DNA of 36,620 nt from Actinomycetota bacterium (lineage in GTDB: Bacteria > Actinomycetota > Acidimicrobiia > Acidimicrobiales > AC-14). The translations under genes were made by a program, and so were the position numbers. The notes under the pieces are model-generated. The model had not been told where the DNA came from, made no database searches, and worked only from the letters and a program-made list of their open reading frames with translations. The stretch spans positions 20,636-57,255 of the forward strand of contig VAWU01000001.1 in NCBI GenBank assembly GCA_005888325.1. The letters run 5' to 3'. Positions 7,637 through 15,720 of this stretch are shown here, piece after piece (the first letter of the stretch is position 1; the number at the start of each line of letters is the position of its first letter).

Positions 7637-9763
7637 ATGGAGATTGCATGGCAGTCCTCGACACCGCGTTCGAACATCTCGTGGCGCCGCGTGTCGCTCG
7701 CAGTTCTCCTCGCACTGGCGATCACGATCGCCGTTCCCCCGCTGCGTCGCGCCGTCGCCCTGCTCGCCAGCAAGGCGGTGCTCGTCGCGTTGTCGCCGTT
7801 CGCGCCGGACATCCGCGGGTTCCACGACCTCCCCGCTCCCACCAGGATCGTGGCGGCGGACGGCACGCCGCTCGCGAGTCTCGGGGGCGCACCGCGTCGC
7901 ACCGTCCGGCTCGAGCAACTGCCGAAGGACGTGTCGCAGGCGGTGCTCGCGGCGGAGGACGCCGACTTCTACCACCACTCCGGCGTGGATCCCGAGGGCG
8001 TCTTCCGCGCCCTCGTGAACAACGCGCGGGGCGACCACCTCCAGGGCGGCAGCACCATCACGCAGCAGTTGGCCAAGTTGAACTACACGGGTGGGCGCCG
8101 GACCGCGTTCCGCAAGCTGCGCGAGCTGTTGTATGCCGTGCGCCTCGAGCATCGGTACACGAAGGGCGAGCTCCTGGAGCGGTATCTCAACCAGGTGTAC
8201 TTCGGCGACAACGCGTACGGACTGGCTGCCGCGTCGGAAACCTTCTTCGGCGTGGCGCCGGATCGACTCAGCCCGGCCCAGGCGGCCACCCTCGCAGGCA
8301 AGATCGAAGCTCCCGAGGGCCTCGATCCGCGGCGACATCCCGAGCGCGTGCGGGCGCGCCGCAATCAGGTGCTGCGCAACATGGCCAAACACGGCTGGCT
8401 CACCCGAGTGGAGCTCCTGCGTGCCCGGGCCCAACCCCTCGGGGTGCTCCCCGAGACACCAACGGGTGCGCGCGACCGAGCACGGGCGGCTCATTTCGTC
8501 GCGCTCGCGTCACGCGAGGCGGCGTCGCTCGACGCGCTGGGCGCGACGGCCGAGGCGCGCCGCAATCGCCTCTTCACCGGAGGCCTCACGGTGTTCACCA
8601 CCCTTGACGTGAAGGCCTTCGACGCGGCGGCCCTCGCGGCCGGGGCATCGTTGCCGGACACGGCCGATCCCGACGCCGCCATCGTGTCGGTGGTGCCCGG
8701 CGACGGTGCCATCCGGGTGCTCTACGGCGGTCGGGATCCGAACCGTGCCTTCGACGTGGCCAGTCAGGGCCGGCGTCAACCCGGGTCGTCGTTCAAGCCC
8801 TTCGTGTACCTCGCCGCGCTGCGGGCCGGTATCGACCCCCGCACGCGTTTGGACGCGAGCTCGCCCAAGACCGTTGCGTGCAACGGCGCACCCTGGACCG
8901 TGCGGAACTTCGAGGGCGAAGGGCGCGGGCCCACCACCATCGACGATGCGATGGTTCATTCCGTCAACGCTGTGTACGCCCAGCTCATGGCCGAGGTCGG
9001 GCCGCAGTCGGTGGCCCGAATGGCCGAGAGGCTCGGGATCGAGCCCGATGAGGTGAAGGATGGTCACTGCGCCATGGCCCTCGGCGGCCTGCGCCGCGGC
9101 GTACGACCCATCGAACAGGCCGCGGCCTTCGCGACATTCGCGGCCCACGGCGTCTACGCCGAACCTTATGCCGTCGCCCGCATCACCGACCGGCACCACC
9201 ACTTCGTCTACGAGCACGCCCTGGAGACCCACGATCGCATCAGTGCGACGGAGGCGGGGGTGTTGACGGGGGCGCTCGAGCGGGTGGTGCTCGAGGGGAC
9301 CGGTCGGGCCGCTGCGATCGGACGACCGGTCGCGGGCAAGACCGGCACCACGGAGAACTATGGCAATGCGTGGTTCATCGGCTACGTGCCTCAGCTGGCG
9401 ACCGCCGTGTGGGTGGGCTACCCGGAGGGCGACGTGCCGATGAGACACGTGCACGGGATCGCCGTGACCGGAGGATCCTTCCCGGCCCGCATCTTCCGCG
9501 ACTACATGCGCCAGGCGCTCGCGGGTACGCCGGTCGAGCCCCTCACCACCGCGTCACCTGACGCACTGTCGTTGCGACCCTTCACACCCACGACATGGCC
9601 ATCGCGGCCGCGTGTCGAGTCGCCTCCATCATCTCCGCCGCTGCCCACCGCGTCGTCCTTCCCGACGACGTCGACGAAACCCACCAGGGCAACGACCACG
9701 ACCCAGGTCGTGCCCACGACCACGACCACCTCGGCACCCGCGACGGCTGTGTCCGCGGCCTGA
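7637..9763 (+). CDS. Class A penicillin-binding protein (bifunctional transglycosylase/transpeptidase)
   Basis: The 708-residue product starts at ATG 7637; the frame is open to 7502 but the upstream part overlaps the divergent gene's start. A short cytoplasmic N-terminus is followed by a membrane anchor (about residues 15-40). The GT51 transglycosylase domain has the catalytic-Glu motif EDADFYHH (Glu about 107) and GGSTITQQLAK. The transpeptidase domain has SSFK (nucleophile Ser384), the SVN motif and KTGTTENYG (Lys568). A Pro/Ser/Thr-rich tail of about 60 residues ends the protein, as in many actinobacterial PBPs. It polymerises and cross-links peptidoglycan outside the cytoplasmic membrane. 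All catalytic motifs are intact. Confidence 0.93.
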   Translation: MEIAWQSSTPRSNISWRRVSLAVLLALAITIAVPPLRRAVALLASKAVLVALSPFAPDIRGFHDLPAPTRIVAADGTPLASLGGAPRRTVRLEQLPKDVSQAVLAAEDADFYHHSGVDPEGVFRALVNNARGDHLQGGSTITQQLAKLNYTGGRRTAFRKLRELLYAVRLEHRYTKGELLERYLNQVYFGDNAYGLAAASETFFGVAPDRLSPAQAATLAGKIEAPEGLDPRRHPERVRARRNQVLRNMAKHGWLTRVELLRARAQPLGVLPETPTGARDRARAAHFVALASREAASLDALGATAEARRNRLFTGGLTVFTTLDVKAFDAAALAAGASLPDTADPDAAIVSVVPGDGAIRVLYGGRDPNRAFDVASQGRRQPGSSFKPFVYLAALRAGIDPRTRLDASSPKTVACNGAPWTVRNFEGEGRGPTTIDDAMVHSVNAVYAQLMAEVGPQSVARMAERLGIEPDEVKDGHCAMALGGLRRGVRPIEQAAAFATFAAHGVYAEPYAVARITDRHHHFVYEHALETHDRISATEAGVLTGALERVVLEGTGRAAAIGRPVAGKTGTTENYGNAWFIGYVPQLATAVWVGYPEGDVPMRHVHGIAVTGGSFPARIFRDYMRQALAGTPVEPLTTASPDALSLRPFTPTTWPSRPRVESPPSSPPLPTASSFPTTSTKPTRATTTTQVVPTTTTTSAPATAVSAA

Positions 9764-9830
9764 TCTGATGGAGATCGAGCGCGGTCATGCGGGCCTTGCG
9801 CCCTCCGAGCACTGGCATGAGACTTCGAAC

Positions 9831-10739
9831 ATGATCACGAGCGGGCGGTGGCCAACGGCGAGGTCGAGGCGTGCCACGTTGCGGGCGAGGGTGCCGAAGG
9901 CGTTATCGATTCCGCTGGCAGTCGGCTTCGTCGTGGCACTCACCGCCTGCGCACCACCGCAGAGCTACGTCGCCCTCGGCGACTCGTACACGGCGGGACC
10001 CGTCATCCCAGTGCAGCTGGACGACCCCGCAGGTTGTCTTCGCTCCGATCACAACTACCCCCACCTCACCGCTCCCGACTCTGGCCTTCCCGTGTTCCGC
10101 GACGTCAGTTGCAGCGGCGCCACGACGGCGGACATGACCGCCCCCCAAGACGTCACCCCCGGCCCCAACCCGCCGCAATTCGACGCGCTCGACGCCAACA
10201 CGGCCGCCGTGAGCCTCACCATCGGGGGCAACGACATCGGATTCGTCAGCATCGCGGAGAACTGCTCGAGCCCGGTGAACTCGGGAACGCCATGTCAGGA
10301 CAGGTACGTCGTCAACGGCGACGACACGATCAGCGACGCCATCGCGGAGACGGCGCCGAAGGTCGCAGCCGTGCTCCAAGGCATCCACGCCCTGTCACCT
10401 CGCGCCAAGGTGTTCGTGCTCGCCTACCTCGACATCCTCCCCGACGACGGCACGGGCTGCTACCCGCAGATGCCCATCACCGACGGTGACGCACCCTATC
10501 TGCGCGACAAGGAGAAAGAGCTCAACGCGATGCTCAAGACCCAGGCGGTGGCGAACGGAGCGATCTTCCTCGACACCTACAAGTTGAGCATCGGTCACGA
10601 TGCCTGCCAGCTGCCGACGGTGCGCTGGGTGGAGCCCATCGTTCCCGTGAACCCGGCGGCGCCCATCCACCCCAACCTGGCCGGGATGCAGGCGATGGCG
10701 ACGCGCCTGGGCGCGGCGATGCGGCGGCACGGGGTCTGA
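9831..10739 (+). CDS. SGNH/GDSL-family secreted esterase-like lipoprotein
   Basis: The hydrolase carries the block I motif VALGDSYTAG (nucleophile Ser), the block III GGND in TIGGNDIGFV, and a block V Asp/His region ending in PIHPNLAGMQ. These are the SGNH catalytic elements. A signal peptide with lipobox VALTAC precedes it, so the mature protein would be a lipid-anchored extracellular esterase or lipase. The start is uncertain: ATG 9831 gives a 20-residue n-region, GTG 9891 gives a more usual length, and ATG 9768, just after the PBP stop, gives an unusually long leader. Six or more Cys in the mature part suggest disulfides, as in the Streptomyces SGNH lipase type. It may be co-transcribed with the PBP gene. 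Confidence 0.85.
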   Translation: MITSGRWPTARSRRATLRARVPKALSIPLAVGFVVALTACAPPQSYVALGDSYTAGPVIPVQLDDPAGCLRSDHNYPHLTAPDSGLPVFRDVSCSGATTADMTAPQDVTPGPNPPQFDALDANTAAVSLTIGGNDIGFVSIAENCSSPVNSGTPCQDRYVVNGDDTISDAIAETAPKVAAVLQGIHALSPRAKVFVLAYLDILPDDGTGCYPQMPITDGDAPYLRDKEKELNAMLKTQAVANGAIFLDTYKLSIGHDACQLPTVRWVEPIVPVNPAAPIHPNLAGMQAMATRLGAAMRRHGV

Positions 10740-10849
10740 GCGCGCGCACGAGCACCCGGATTGCATCGTCGCGGTTCGGGTAGGACACGCGAGGGTTTGC
10801 GTCGTGCAAGCTCAGACGCGAGGTGAAGAGAAAGAGAGGAGTTCGCGCC

Positions 10850-11170
10850 ATGCCTCAGCAAGCGTGGAGTGAGAAGCGAGAGCGTCAGTACAAGCACATC
10901 AAGGAAGGCGTGTTGGAGCGCGGCGAGGACGAAGACACCGCGGAGGAGATCGCGGCCCGTACGGTCAACAAGGAGCGGGCCCGCGCCGGCGAAGCGGCCA
11001 GCCGCACGTCAACGGACGACATCTCCTCCGGGCGTAGAGGCGGGCTGCGGTCGCACCGTGGTCCGGGCGGACGCACCCGAGATCAGCTCTACAACGAAGC
11101 CCGAGAGAAGAACATTCAGGGTCGTTCGAGGATGACCAAAGCCGAGCTCGAGCGGGCGGTTGGGCGCTGA
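10850..11170 (+). CDS. Small basic 'plasmid stabilization protein'-type protein
   Basis: This 106-residue protein starts at ATG 10850 behind a GAGAGGAG site. It begins MPQQAWSEKRERQYKHIKEG and contains EEIAARTVNKERARAGEA, a Gly/Arg-rich linker (ISSGRRGGLRSHRGPGGRT), and a C-terminal helical motif (RDQLYNEAREKNIQGRSRM, then KAELERAVG) like the N-terminal domain of Rho or SAP-type nucleic-acid-binding helices. Chromosomal proteins of this type are common in actinobacteria and proteobacteria and are often annotated as plasmid stabilization proteins without direct evidence. No toxin or partition partner is next to it. Nucleic-acid binding is an inference from charge and motif. Confidence 0.8.
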   Translation: MPQQAWSEKRERQYKHIKEGVLERGEDEDTAEEIAARTVNKERARAGEAASRTSTDDISSGRRGGLRSHRGPGGRTRDQLYNEAREKNIQGRSRMTKAELERAVGR

Positions 11171-11215
11171 TCCGGCACGCGCCGGCAAACATCTCGAGCG
11201 GCGTACCGTGAGCGT

Positions 11216-11398
11216 ATGAACATGCCTACGACCCCCAAAGAGCAAATGGACGTCGCGATGAGCGAAGCATGGGCGGCGGCCGCGCACTGCAAAGCCCTCT
11301 TGGCGGGCAACGACGACTCCTCTGCGCTCGCGTGGGCGACATCGGCTCAGGCTTGGGCAGCCGTTGCTTCCACCGTTGCCACGCGGCTACGGCAGTAG
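11216..11398 (+). CDS. Small Ala-rich hypothetical protein
   Basis: A 60-residue frame starts at ATG 11216 (MNMPTTPKEQMDVAMSEAW). It is Ala-rich and probably helical, with no recognised family. Two helices separated by GNDDSS look plausible, and third codon positions are GC-rich. It lies 45 bases after the preceding gene and 5 bases before the stop of the convergent SRPBCC gene. The call is moderate because of its size. Confidence 0.5.
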   Translation: MNMPTTPKEQMDVAMSEAWAAAAHCKALLAGNDDSSALAWATSAQAWAAVASTVATRLRQ

Positions 11399-11403
11399 TT
11401 GCG

Positions 11404-11880
11404 TCACGTCTGGTGGGCCTCGATGCCTCGACCGCGCTCACCGGCTTCGAGCAAACGCCCGATCTCGGCCACCTCTGCGCCCACGGACCGAGCAAACCAG
11501 CGACGGGCCACGAGGTCGTACAGGTGCCCGAACACGCCGTGGCCGAAGTCCATCGTCTCCACATGGCGCAGCCGGGTGCCATCGGCGATCGCCTCGATCT
11601 CGAACCAGGCGTGGAGGGCACTCGGCACGCCGTGTTCCAGCGTCACGTCGATGCGATGCGGTGCCTGCCAGCGATAGCGAGTCACCACCGAGCCCCGGAA
11701 GCGACCCAGGAAGCGGCCGTCCTCCCGGGCGATCATGCCGTCGTCGGTGTCGGCCAGCTTGGTGACCCAGATCATCTTGGTGTCGGCCTTGGTGTACTGC
11801 GCCGGGTCGATGACGAAGTCGAAGACCTCCTCCGGCGTCACGCCGGAGATGACCACCATGCCCTCGCCTCTGATTGCCAT
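11404..11880 (-). CDS. SRPBCC (START-like) family protein
   Basis: The 158-residue product starts at ATG 11880; GTG 11886 is an alternative. The pattern of polyketide cyclase/START-like proteins is clear: an N-terminal strand with VVISGVTPEEVFDFVIDPAQY, given in parts as VVISGVTPEEVFDFV and IDPAQY, then a central sheet (GRFRGSVVTRYRWQAPHRID) and RLRHVETMDFGHG before a long C-terminal helix ending in LLEAGERGRG. Such proteins bind hydrophobic ligands in a deep cavity and work as cyclases, carriers or stress proteins. The ligand is unknown. It lies 82 bases downstream of the RsbW-like gene on the same strand and may share its transcript. Confidence 0.8.
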   Translation of the reverse strand: MAIRGEGMVVISGVTPEEVFDFVIDPAQYTKADTKMIWVTKLADTDDGMIAREDGRFLGRFRGSVVTRYRWQAPHRIDVTLEHGVPSALHAWFEIEAIADGTRLRHVETMDFGHGVFGHLYDLVARRWFARSVGAEVAEIGRLLEAGERGRGIEAHQT

Positions 11881-11962
11881 CCGCACATTCTCGTACAAGA
11901 CCGCGAAGCCTGACCGCTCTCCGGGAGAACCGCGCAAACGACGGCGACAATCGTCGTCGCGC

Positions 11963-12409
11963 TCACGGTCGGTCTCGCCCCCGGTCACGCCGCTCCCGGG
12001 CTGCGAGGTCGACCTCGAACCACACGGTCTTGCCCGCGGCGGTCGTCTCGACACCCCAATCCGCGGCGAGCTCCTCGACCAGTTGCAGGCCGCGTCCGCT
12101 CTCACGACTCGGCCCCCCGCGGCGAGGTACGGGCACGCGGCTGCTCTCGTCGGAGACGGAGCTGCGCAGCCGTCGACCCGCGAGGCGCAGCTCGAGCCCG
12201 ACCGACGTGCCGGCGTGGACGATCGCGTTGGTGACCAGCTCGCTGACGAGCAGGCACGGGTCCTCGGCCAGCGCCGGGGGACAACCCCAGTCGTTCAGCC
12301 GGTCGCGCAGGAAACGTCTCGCCGCTCCCGCGCTCGTAGGGAGCGGGGGCAGGATGGTTCTCGCATGGCGTGGCTCAGCGATAGGCCCGTTTCGTACCCA
12401 ATCCCGCAC
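11963..12409 (-). CDS. RsbW/SpoIIAB-like ATP-binding regulatory kinase
   Basis: The 148-residue protein starts at ATG 12409. It has a GHKL ATPase fold: N-box ELVTNAIVHAG, then a shortened G1 region (SDESSRVPVPR), and G2 region ESGRGLQLVEELAADWGVE, as in the HATPase_c_2 group. Stand-alone proteins of this kind in actinobacteria act as anti-sigma factors or serine kinases on anti-anti-sigma partners in stress signalling. The N-box Asn and the Gly-rich G2 loop are present. No anti-sigma antagonist or sigma-B-type gene is adjacent. The partner is therefore unknown. Confidence 0.83.
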   Translation of the reverse strand: MRDWVRNGPIAEPRHARTILPPLPTSAGAARRFLRDRLNDWGCPPALAEDPCLLVSELVTNAIVHAGTSVGLELRLAGRRLRSSVSDESSRVPVPRRGGPSRESGRGLQLVEELAADWGVETTAAGKTVWFEVDLAARERRDRGRDRP

Positions 12410-12559
12410 GCTCTAGTCGGAAGCTCGTTAACGGCGACCAGCCCCAGGCTGTCGAGCACGACCGCCGCACCGCTCGTGGCCTGCCCGTAACGCGGGCACC
12501 ACGTCGAACGATGGCATCGCGGAAAGGGTCGAAGGGGTAGGGCCTGCGGTGGAGCGCGC

Positions 12560-13033
12560 GTGGCGAAGGGCAGAACGGGGCGACCGCACGAGCGGGGCGC
12601 GACCCTCGTCGAGTTCGCCTTCATCCTTCCGATCTTCGTCCTGTTCGTCTTCGGGGTCATCGACCTCGGCTGGGCATTCGCCCAGAACCTCGACGTAAAG
12701 CAGGGCGCTCGCGAGGGCGGCCGCATCGTTGCGGTCAACGGCGGCACCGGCACCGGCACGGCCCAGTGTCAGAGCCTCCAGACCCAGATCCGCAATCGGA
12801 CGCAGGAGCTGAACCCGGGGTCGCTGACCGTCCTGTTGGGCTTCACGGACGCCAATGGCAACGGCGCCAAGGACATCGGGGAGCTGGCGCAGGTGACCGT
12901 GAAGTACCCGCTCTCCTCGCTCAGCGGCCTCTCCACCGCGTTCCTCAGCGGCTCGATGCAATCGAGGGTGAGCGTCCGTCTCGAACAGACCGGGACCTGG
13001 GCGACCACCGATGCCGGGGGAACCTGTCAATGA
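12560..13033 (+). CDS. TadE-like pilus assembly / pseudopilin-type protein
   Basis: The 157-residue product starts at GTG 12560. After a short basic leader comes the TadE signature RGATLVEFAFILPIFVLFVF, in which Gly-Ala-x-x-x-Glu precedes a single hydrophobic segment (about residues 15-40), then a periplasmic-type domain with Cys residues near 66 and at the C-terminus. TadE proteins are minor pseudopilins of Flp/Tad pili or form part of surface secretion systems. The gene overlaps the following TadG-like gene by ATGA, indicating translational coupling. No TadA ATPase or prepilin peptidase gene lies in the window. Confidence 0.85.
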   Translation: MAKGRTGRPHERGATLVEFAFILPIFVLFVFGVIDLGWAFAQNLDVKQGAREGGRIVAVNGGTGTGTAQCQSLQTQIRNRTQELNPGSLTVLLGFTDANGNGAKDIGELAQVTVKYPLSSLSGLSTAFLSGSMQSRVSVRLEQTGTWATTDAGGTCQ

Positions 13034-14505
13034 GGGTCGTTCGACGAGACGAACGCGGCGTCACGATCGTGCTCTTCGCACTGCTGCTCGTGGTCTTCAC
13101 GGTGTTCGTGGCCTTCGCCGTCGACCTCGGCGGCGCATTCAATCAGCGCAGGCAGACGCAGTCCGGCGCCGACTTCGCCTCGCTCGGCGCGGCCCAGGAC
13201 CTGCCGGACACGTCCGTGAACCTCGTCAACCGGGTCAAGGACCTTGTGAACGACACCCTCGGCACGAGCTTCACCCTCGCCGACTGGCAGACCGCGAACT
13301 GCACCGACGCCGGCGCGTTGCCAGTCAAAGCGGTCGGATACGAGTGCATCTCGTTCGACACGTCGTTCTCGCGGATCCGAGTGAAGGTGCCGATGCGGGC
13401 ACCGTACAAGACGAGCTTCGCCCAGGTGATCGGTATCAACCAGATCAACGTCACGGCGGTGGCCGAGGCCCGCCGGCACACCCCGGGCTTCGGCGGGGTG
13501 CTGCCGTTCGCCCTTCCCGTCACCGCGGTGACAAGCGGCCAGGCCTGCCTGAAGACCGGTCCCGGGGGACACGTCGACACCATTCCGCCCTGCGACGGCC
13601 CGGACTCGGGCAACTTCGGAGTGATCGACATCAGGCTGTACGGCAACTCCTCGCTGGGCACGAGCCCGAGCTGCACGGCGGGAGGCGACAACGCGAGGCT
13701 GATCAACAACGCGGCGGTGGGCGCCGATCACGAGGTCGTTCCGTTCGCGGGCGTGACCGTGCTCGACGACTGTGTGCAGTCCAAGCCCAACACCATCGAT
13801 GTCACGACCGGCGACAAGTCCTCTGCGTTCGACACGGGGATGCTGAGCGGCGGGCCCGCCGACTTCAGCGACGGGAAGGCCGCCCGGCTCGCTCGGCTCG
13901 GTGACAGCTCGGGCGACTACTACGACCGTACGACCGGGATCGCCGGGGTCAACGTCAACGATACCGGCCTCTGGGAGTTCATCCCGCCCGGCTTCATCTT
14001 CGACACCCCGCTCTCCTGTCGCCGGTCGGTGTTCACGAGCGCCCTCACTGACGGCAACCCCGACAACAAGAATCAGCTACGCGCTCTGCTCGACACGTGC
14101 TTCGCCGATTACCAGGCCGGCACCGGCTGCTTCAACAACCCCTGCCAGGGCGACCTGTTCACGATGAACAGCCACACCGAGCCCGGGATCGACCTTTACG
14201 ACATCCAGCTCAGCCCGCGGTTCGGCTACGTGCCCCGTCTGACCGGCAGCTTCCCGTCGGGCACGTCGGGCACGGTCCAGATCGCCCAGTTCAACCCGGT
14301 CTACATCCAGCGGTTGTTCGCCAAATGCAACTCGTCGAGCTGCGCGATCGACTTCGATCCGGGCGTGGGCGACGGGCCCCAGAACCAGCCCGGGAAGGCA
14401 GAGGCCATCACCGCGTTCGTGATCCCCGCGCAGATGCTGCCCGGGAACTTGGGCACCAACCCCTACCAGCTCGGACAGAACCAGTTCATCGAGCTCGTGC
14501 GTTAG
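13030..14505 (+). CDS. TadG-like (Flp pilus assembly) protein with N-terminal anchor
   Basis: The 491-residue protein starts at ATG 13030, overlapping the TadE stop. Residues 1-45 contain RRDERGVTIVLFALLLVVF and a hydrophobic segment followed by DLGGAFNQRRQTQSGADFAS, the typical start of TadG/Tad_N proteins, in which a Gly-x-x-(I/V) anchor precedes a repeat-like 'Q-x-x-AD-A-A-LA' helix. The remainder is extracellular, Cys-containing and of unknown fold; paired Cys (CIS, CNNPCQGD, CNSSSC) suggest disulfides. No von Willebrand MIDAS motif (DxSxS) was found. Together with the TadE-like gene it forms a two-gene Tad module. A short GC hairpin (14507-14520) follows the stop. Confidence 0.82.
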   Translation: MRVVRRDERGVTIVLFALLLVVFTVFVAFAVDLGGAFNQRRQTQSGADFASLGAAQDLPDTSVNLVNRVKDLVNDTLGTSFTLADWQTANCTDAGALPVKAVGYECISFDTSFSRIRVKVPMRAPYKTSFAQVIGINQINVTAVAEARRHTPGFGGVLPFALPVTAVTSGQACLKTGPGGHVDTIPPCDGPDSGNFGVIDIRLYGNSSLGTSPSCTAGGDNARLINNAAVGADHEVVPFAGVTVLDDCVQSKPNTIDVTTGDKSSAFDTGMLSGGPADFSDGKAARLARLGDSSGDYYDRTTGIAGVNVNDTGLWEFIPPGFIFDTPLSCRRSVFTSALTDGNPDNKNQLRALLDTCFADYQAGTGCFNNPCQGDLFTMNSHTEPGIDLYDIQLSPRFGYVPRLTGSFPSGTSGTVQIAQFNPVYIQRLFAKCNSSSCAIDFDPGVGDGPQNQPGKAEAITAFVIPAQMLPGNLGTNPYQLGQNQFIELVR

Positions 14506-14630
14506 CGCGGGCTCGCCCGCAATGGGATCAGAGTCCCAGCGCGTTGAGCAGGCGTCGACTTTCTGCACCCCTCATGATTGCTTTCGCAGGAGAGGTGTCG
14601 ATCGTCGTCATCATTGTCTCGGTGACCCGC

Positions 14631-15644
14631 CTAGGCCAGTACGCCTACCGCGCGGCCCGCGACGCGTAGTACGTCGAGGACGTCGATTCGGACCTTGAAT
14701 TCGCGCTCATGAGCATCGCCGAGCCAACGAAGACATTCGTAGATCCGGGCAGCGGCAAGGACGTGTTGAAGACGACTCACCTGGTCGCAGGCGGGTTCGG
14801 GCCACCGAGCCGCGATGTACGCGTTCTCGAGGTTGTCTCGCGCGGAGCCAATCCATCCCGAGGTCAACATCGCCAGGTCGATCTCGCCGGGTGCCATTGC
14901 CGCGGTCTCCCAGTCCACCGGGCAGACGTCGGTTCCGTGACAGAGGATGTTGCTCGGGTAGAACTCGCCATGAATCAGCGTTCTCGGCTGTTCGACCAGC
15001 GGCGCCATCGCGTCACTCGAACGGTCGCACAACTCGGACAGCCACATATTCTGGCCGCAGAGCTGTGCCTGCGCCTCGCGAGTGCGTGCCGCCCAACTCG
15101 TGTAGTACTCCAAGTCATAGGTGGGAATCGTGGATCCACCGGCCAAACGGCCAGGCCACAACGCGGGGCGGAGCTCTAGAGCTGCGGTGGCGTGAAACTC
15201 TCCCAGCCAACGCGCCGCCCGTTCGTACGCCTTCAGATCAGATGAATGCTGGAGTCGGTGGGCGCCTTCGAGGTATTCGAGGACGAGACAGGCGCGGCCG
15301 TCAGCCAACCTGACCGAACCGAAGAGTTGGGGGGTTCTCACTGGGAGGCGGTCCAGGAGGCTGTCGTACACGGCTGCCTCCCTTACCAGACCACCGCGGT
15401 GGTCAGCCGAGGAAACGTTCGCGTGCTGGGGCGCGCCGTACTTCAGGAGCACACGGCGCGTGCCAGTTGCGAAGCGACAGGTCACGATCTCGAGGCCGAA
15501 CGTACTCTCGTAGATCGACGTGACGCGCTCGACGACCTCGACACCCTTCGGTTCGTCAACGAAGACGGCCGCGAGCACTGCCGCGACGGTGGCAGCGGAC
15601 GGGCGGGGTCCTCGCGGTAGCGCAGTCGTATCCGGCACCTTCAC
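14631..15644 (-). CDS. Free-standing APH-fold small-molecule kinase
   Basis: This 337-residue protein starts at GTG 15644 (MKVPDTTALPRG) and belongs to the aminoglycoside phosphotransferase/choline kinase superfamily. Visible elements are the ATP-site Lys in RRVLLKYG (about 68), a helix Glu in VREAAVYDSLL, the hinge LVLEYLEG, the catalytic Brenner motif LIHGEFYPSN (about 223-232) and the metal-binding DWE (244-246). All catalytic residues look intact. The family phosphorylates hydroxyls of sugars, amines, antibiotics or cofactors. It is the last gene of the minus-strand operon containing two ABC-APH fusions, so its substrate is probably an intermediate of that pathway. It need not confer antibiotic resistance. 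It converges on the TadG-like gene. Confidence 0.85.
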   Translation of the reverse strand: MKVPDTTALPRGPRPSAATVAAVLAAVFVDEPKGVEVVERVTSIYESTFGLEIVTCRFATGTRRVLLKYGAPQHANVSSADHRGGLVREAAVYDSLLDRLPVRTPQLFGSVRLADGRACLVLEYLEGAHRLQHSSDLKAYERAARWLGEFHATAALELRPALWPGRLAGGSTIPTYDLEYYTSWAARTREAQAQLCGQNMWLSELCDRSSDAMAPLVEQPRTLIHGEFYPSNILCHGTDVCPVDWETAAMAPGEIDLAMLTSGWIGSARDNLENAYIAARWPEPACDQVSRLQHVLAAARIYECLRWLGDAHEREFKVRIDVLDVLRVAGRAVGVLA

Positions 15645-15720
15645 ACGCGGCCGTCACTTTCATCCCGAGCGGGAACATCTCGCACGTCCGTGACTGCGTC
15701 GCGGACGGTCACGACGTCGA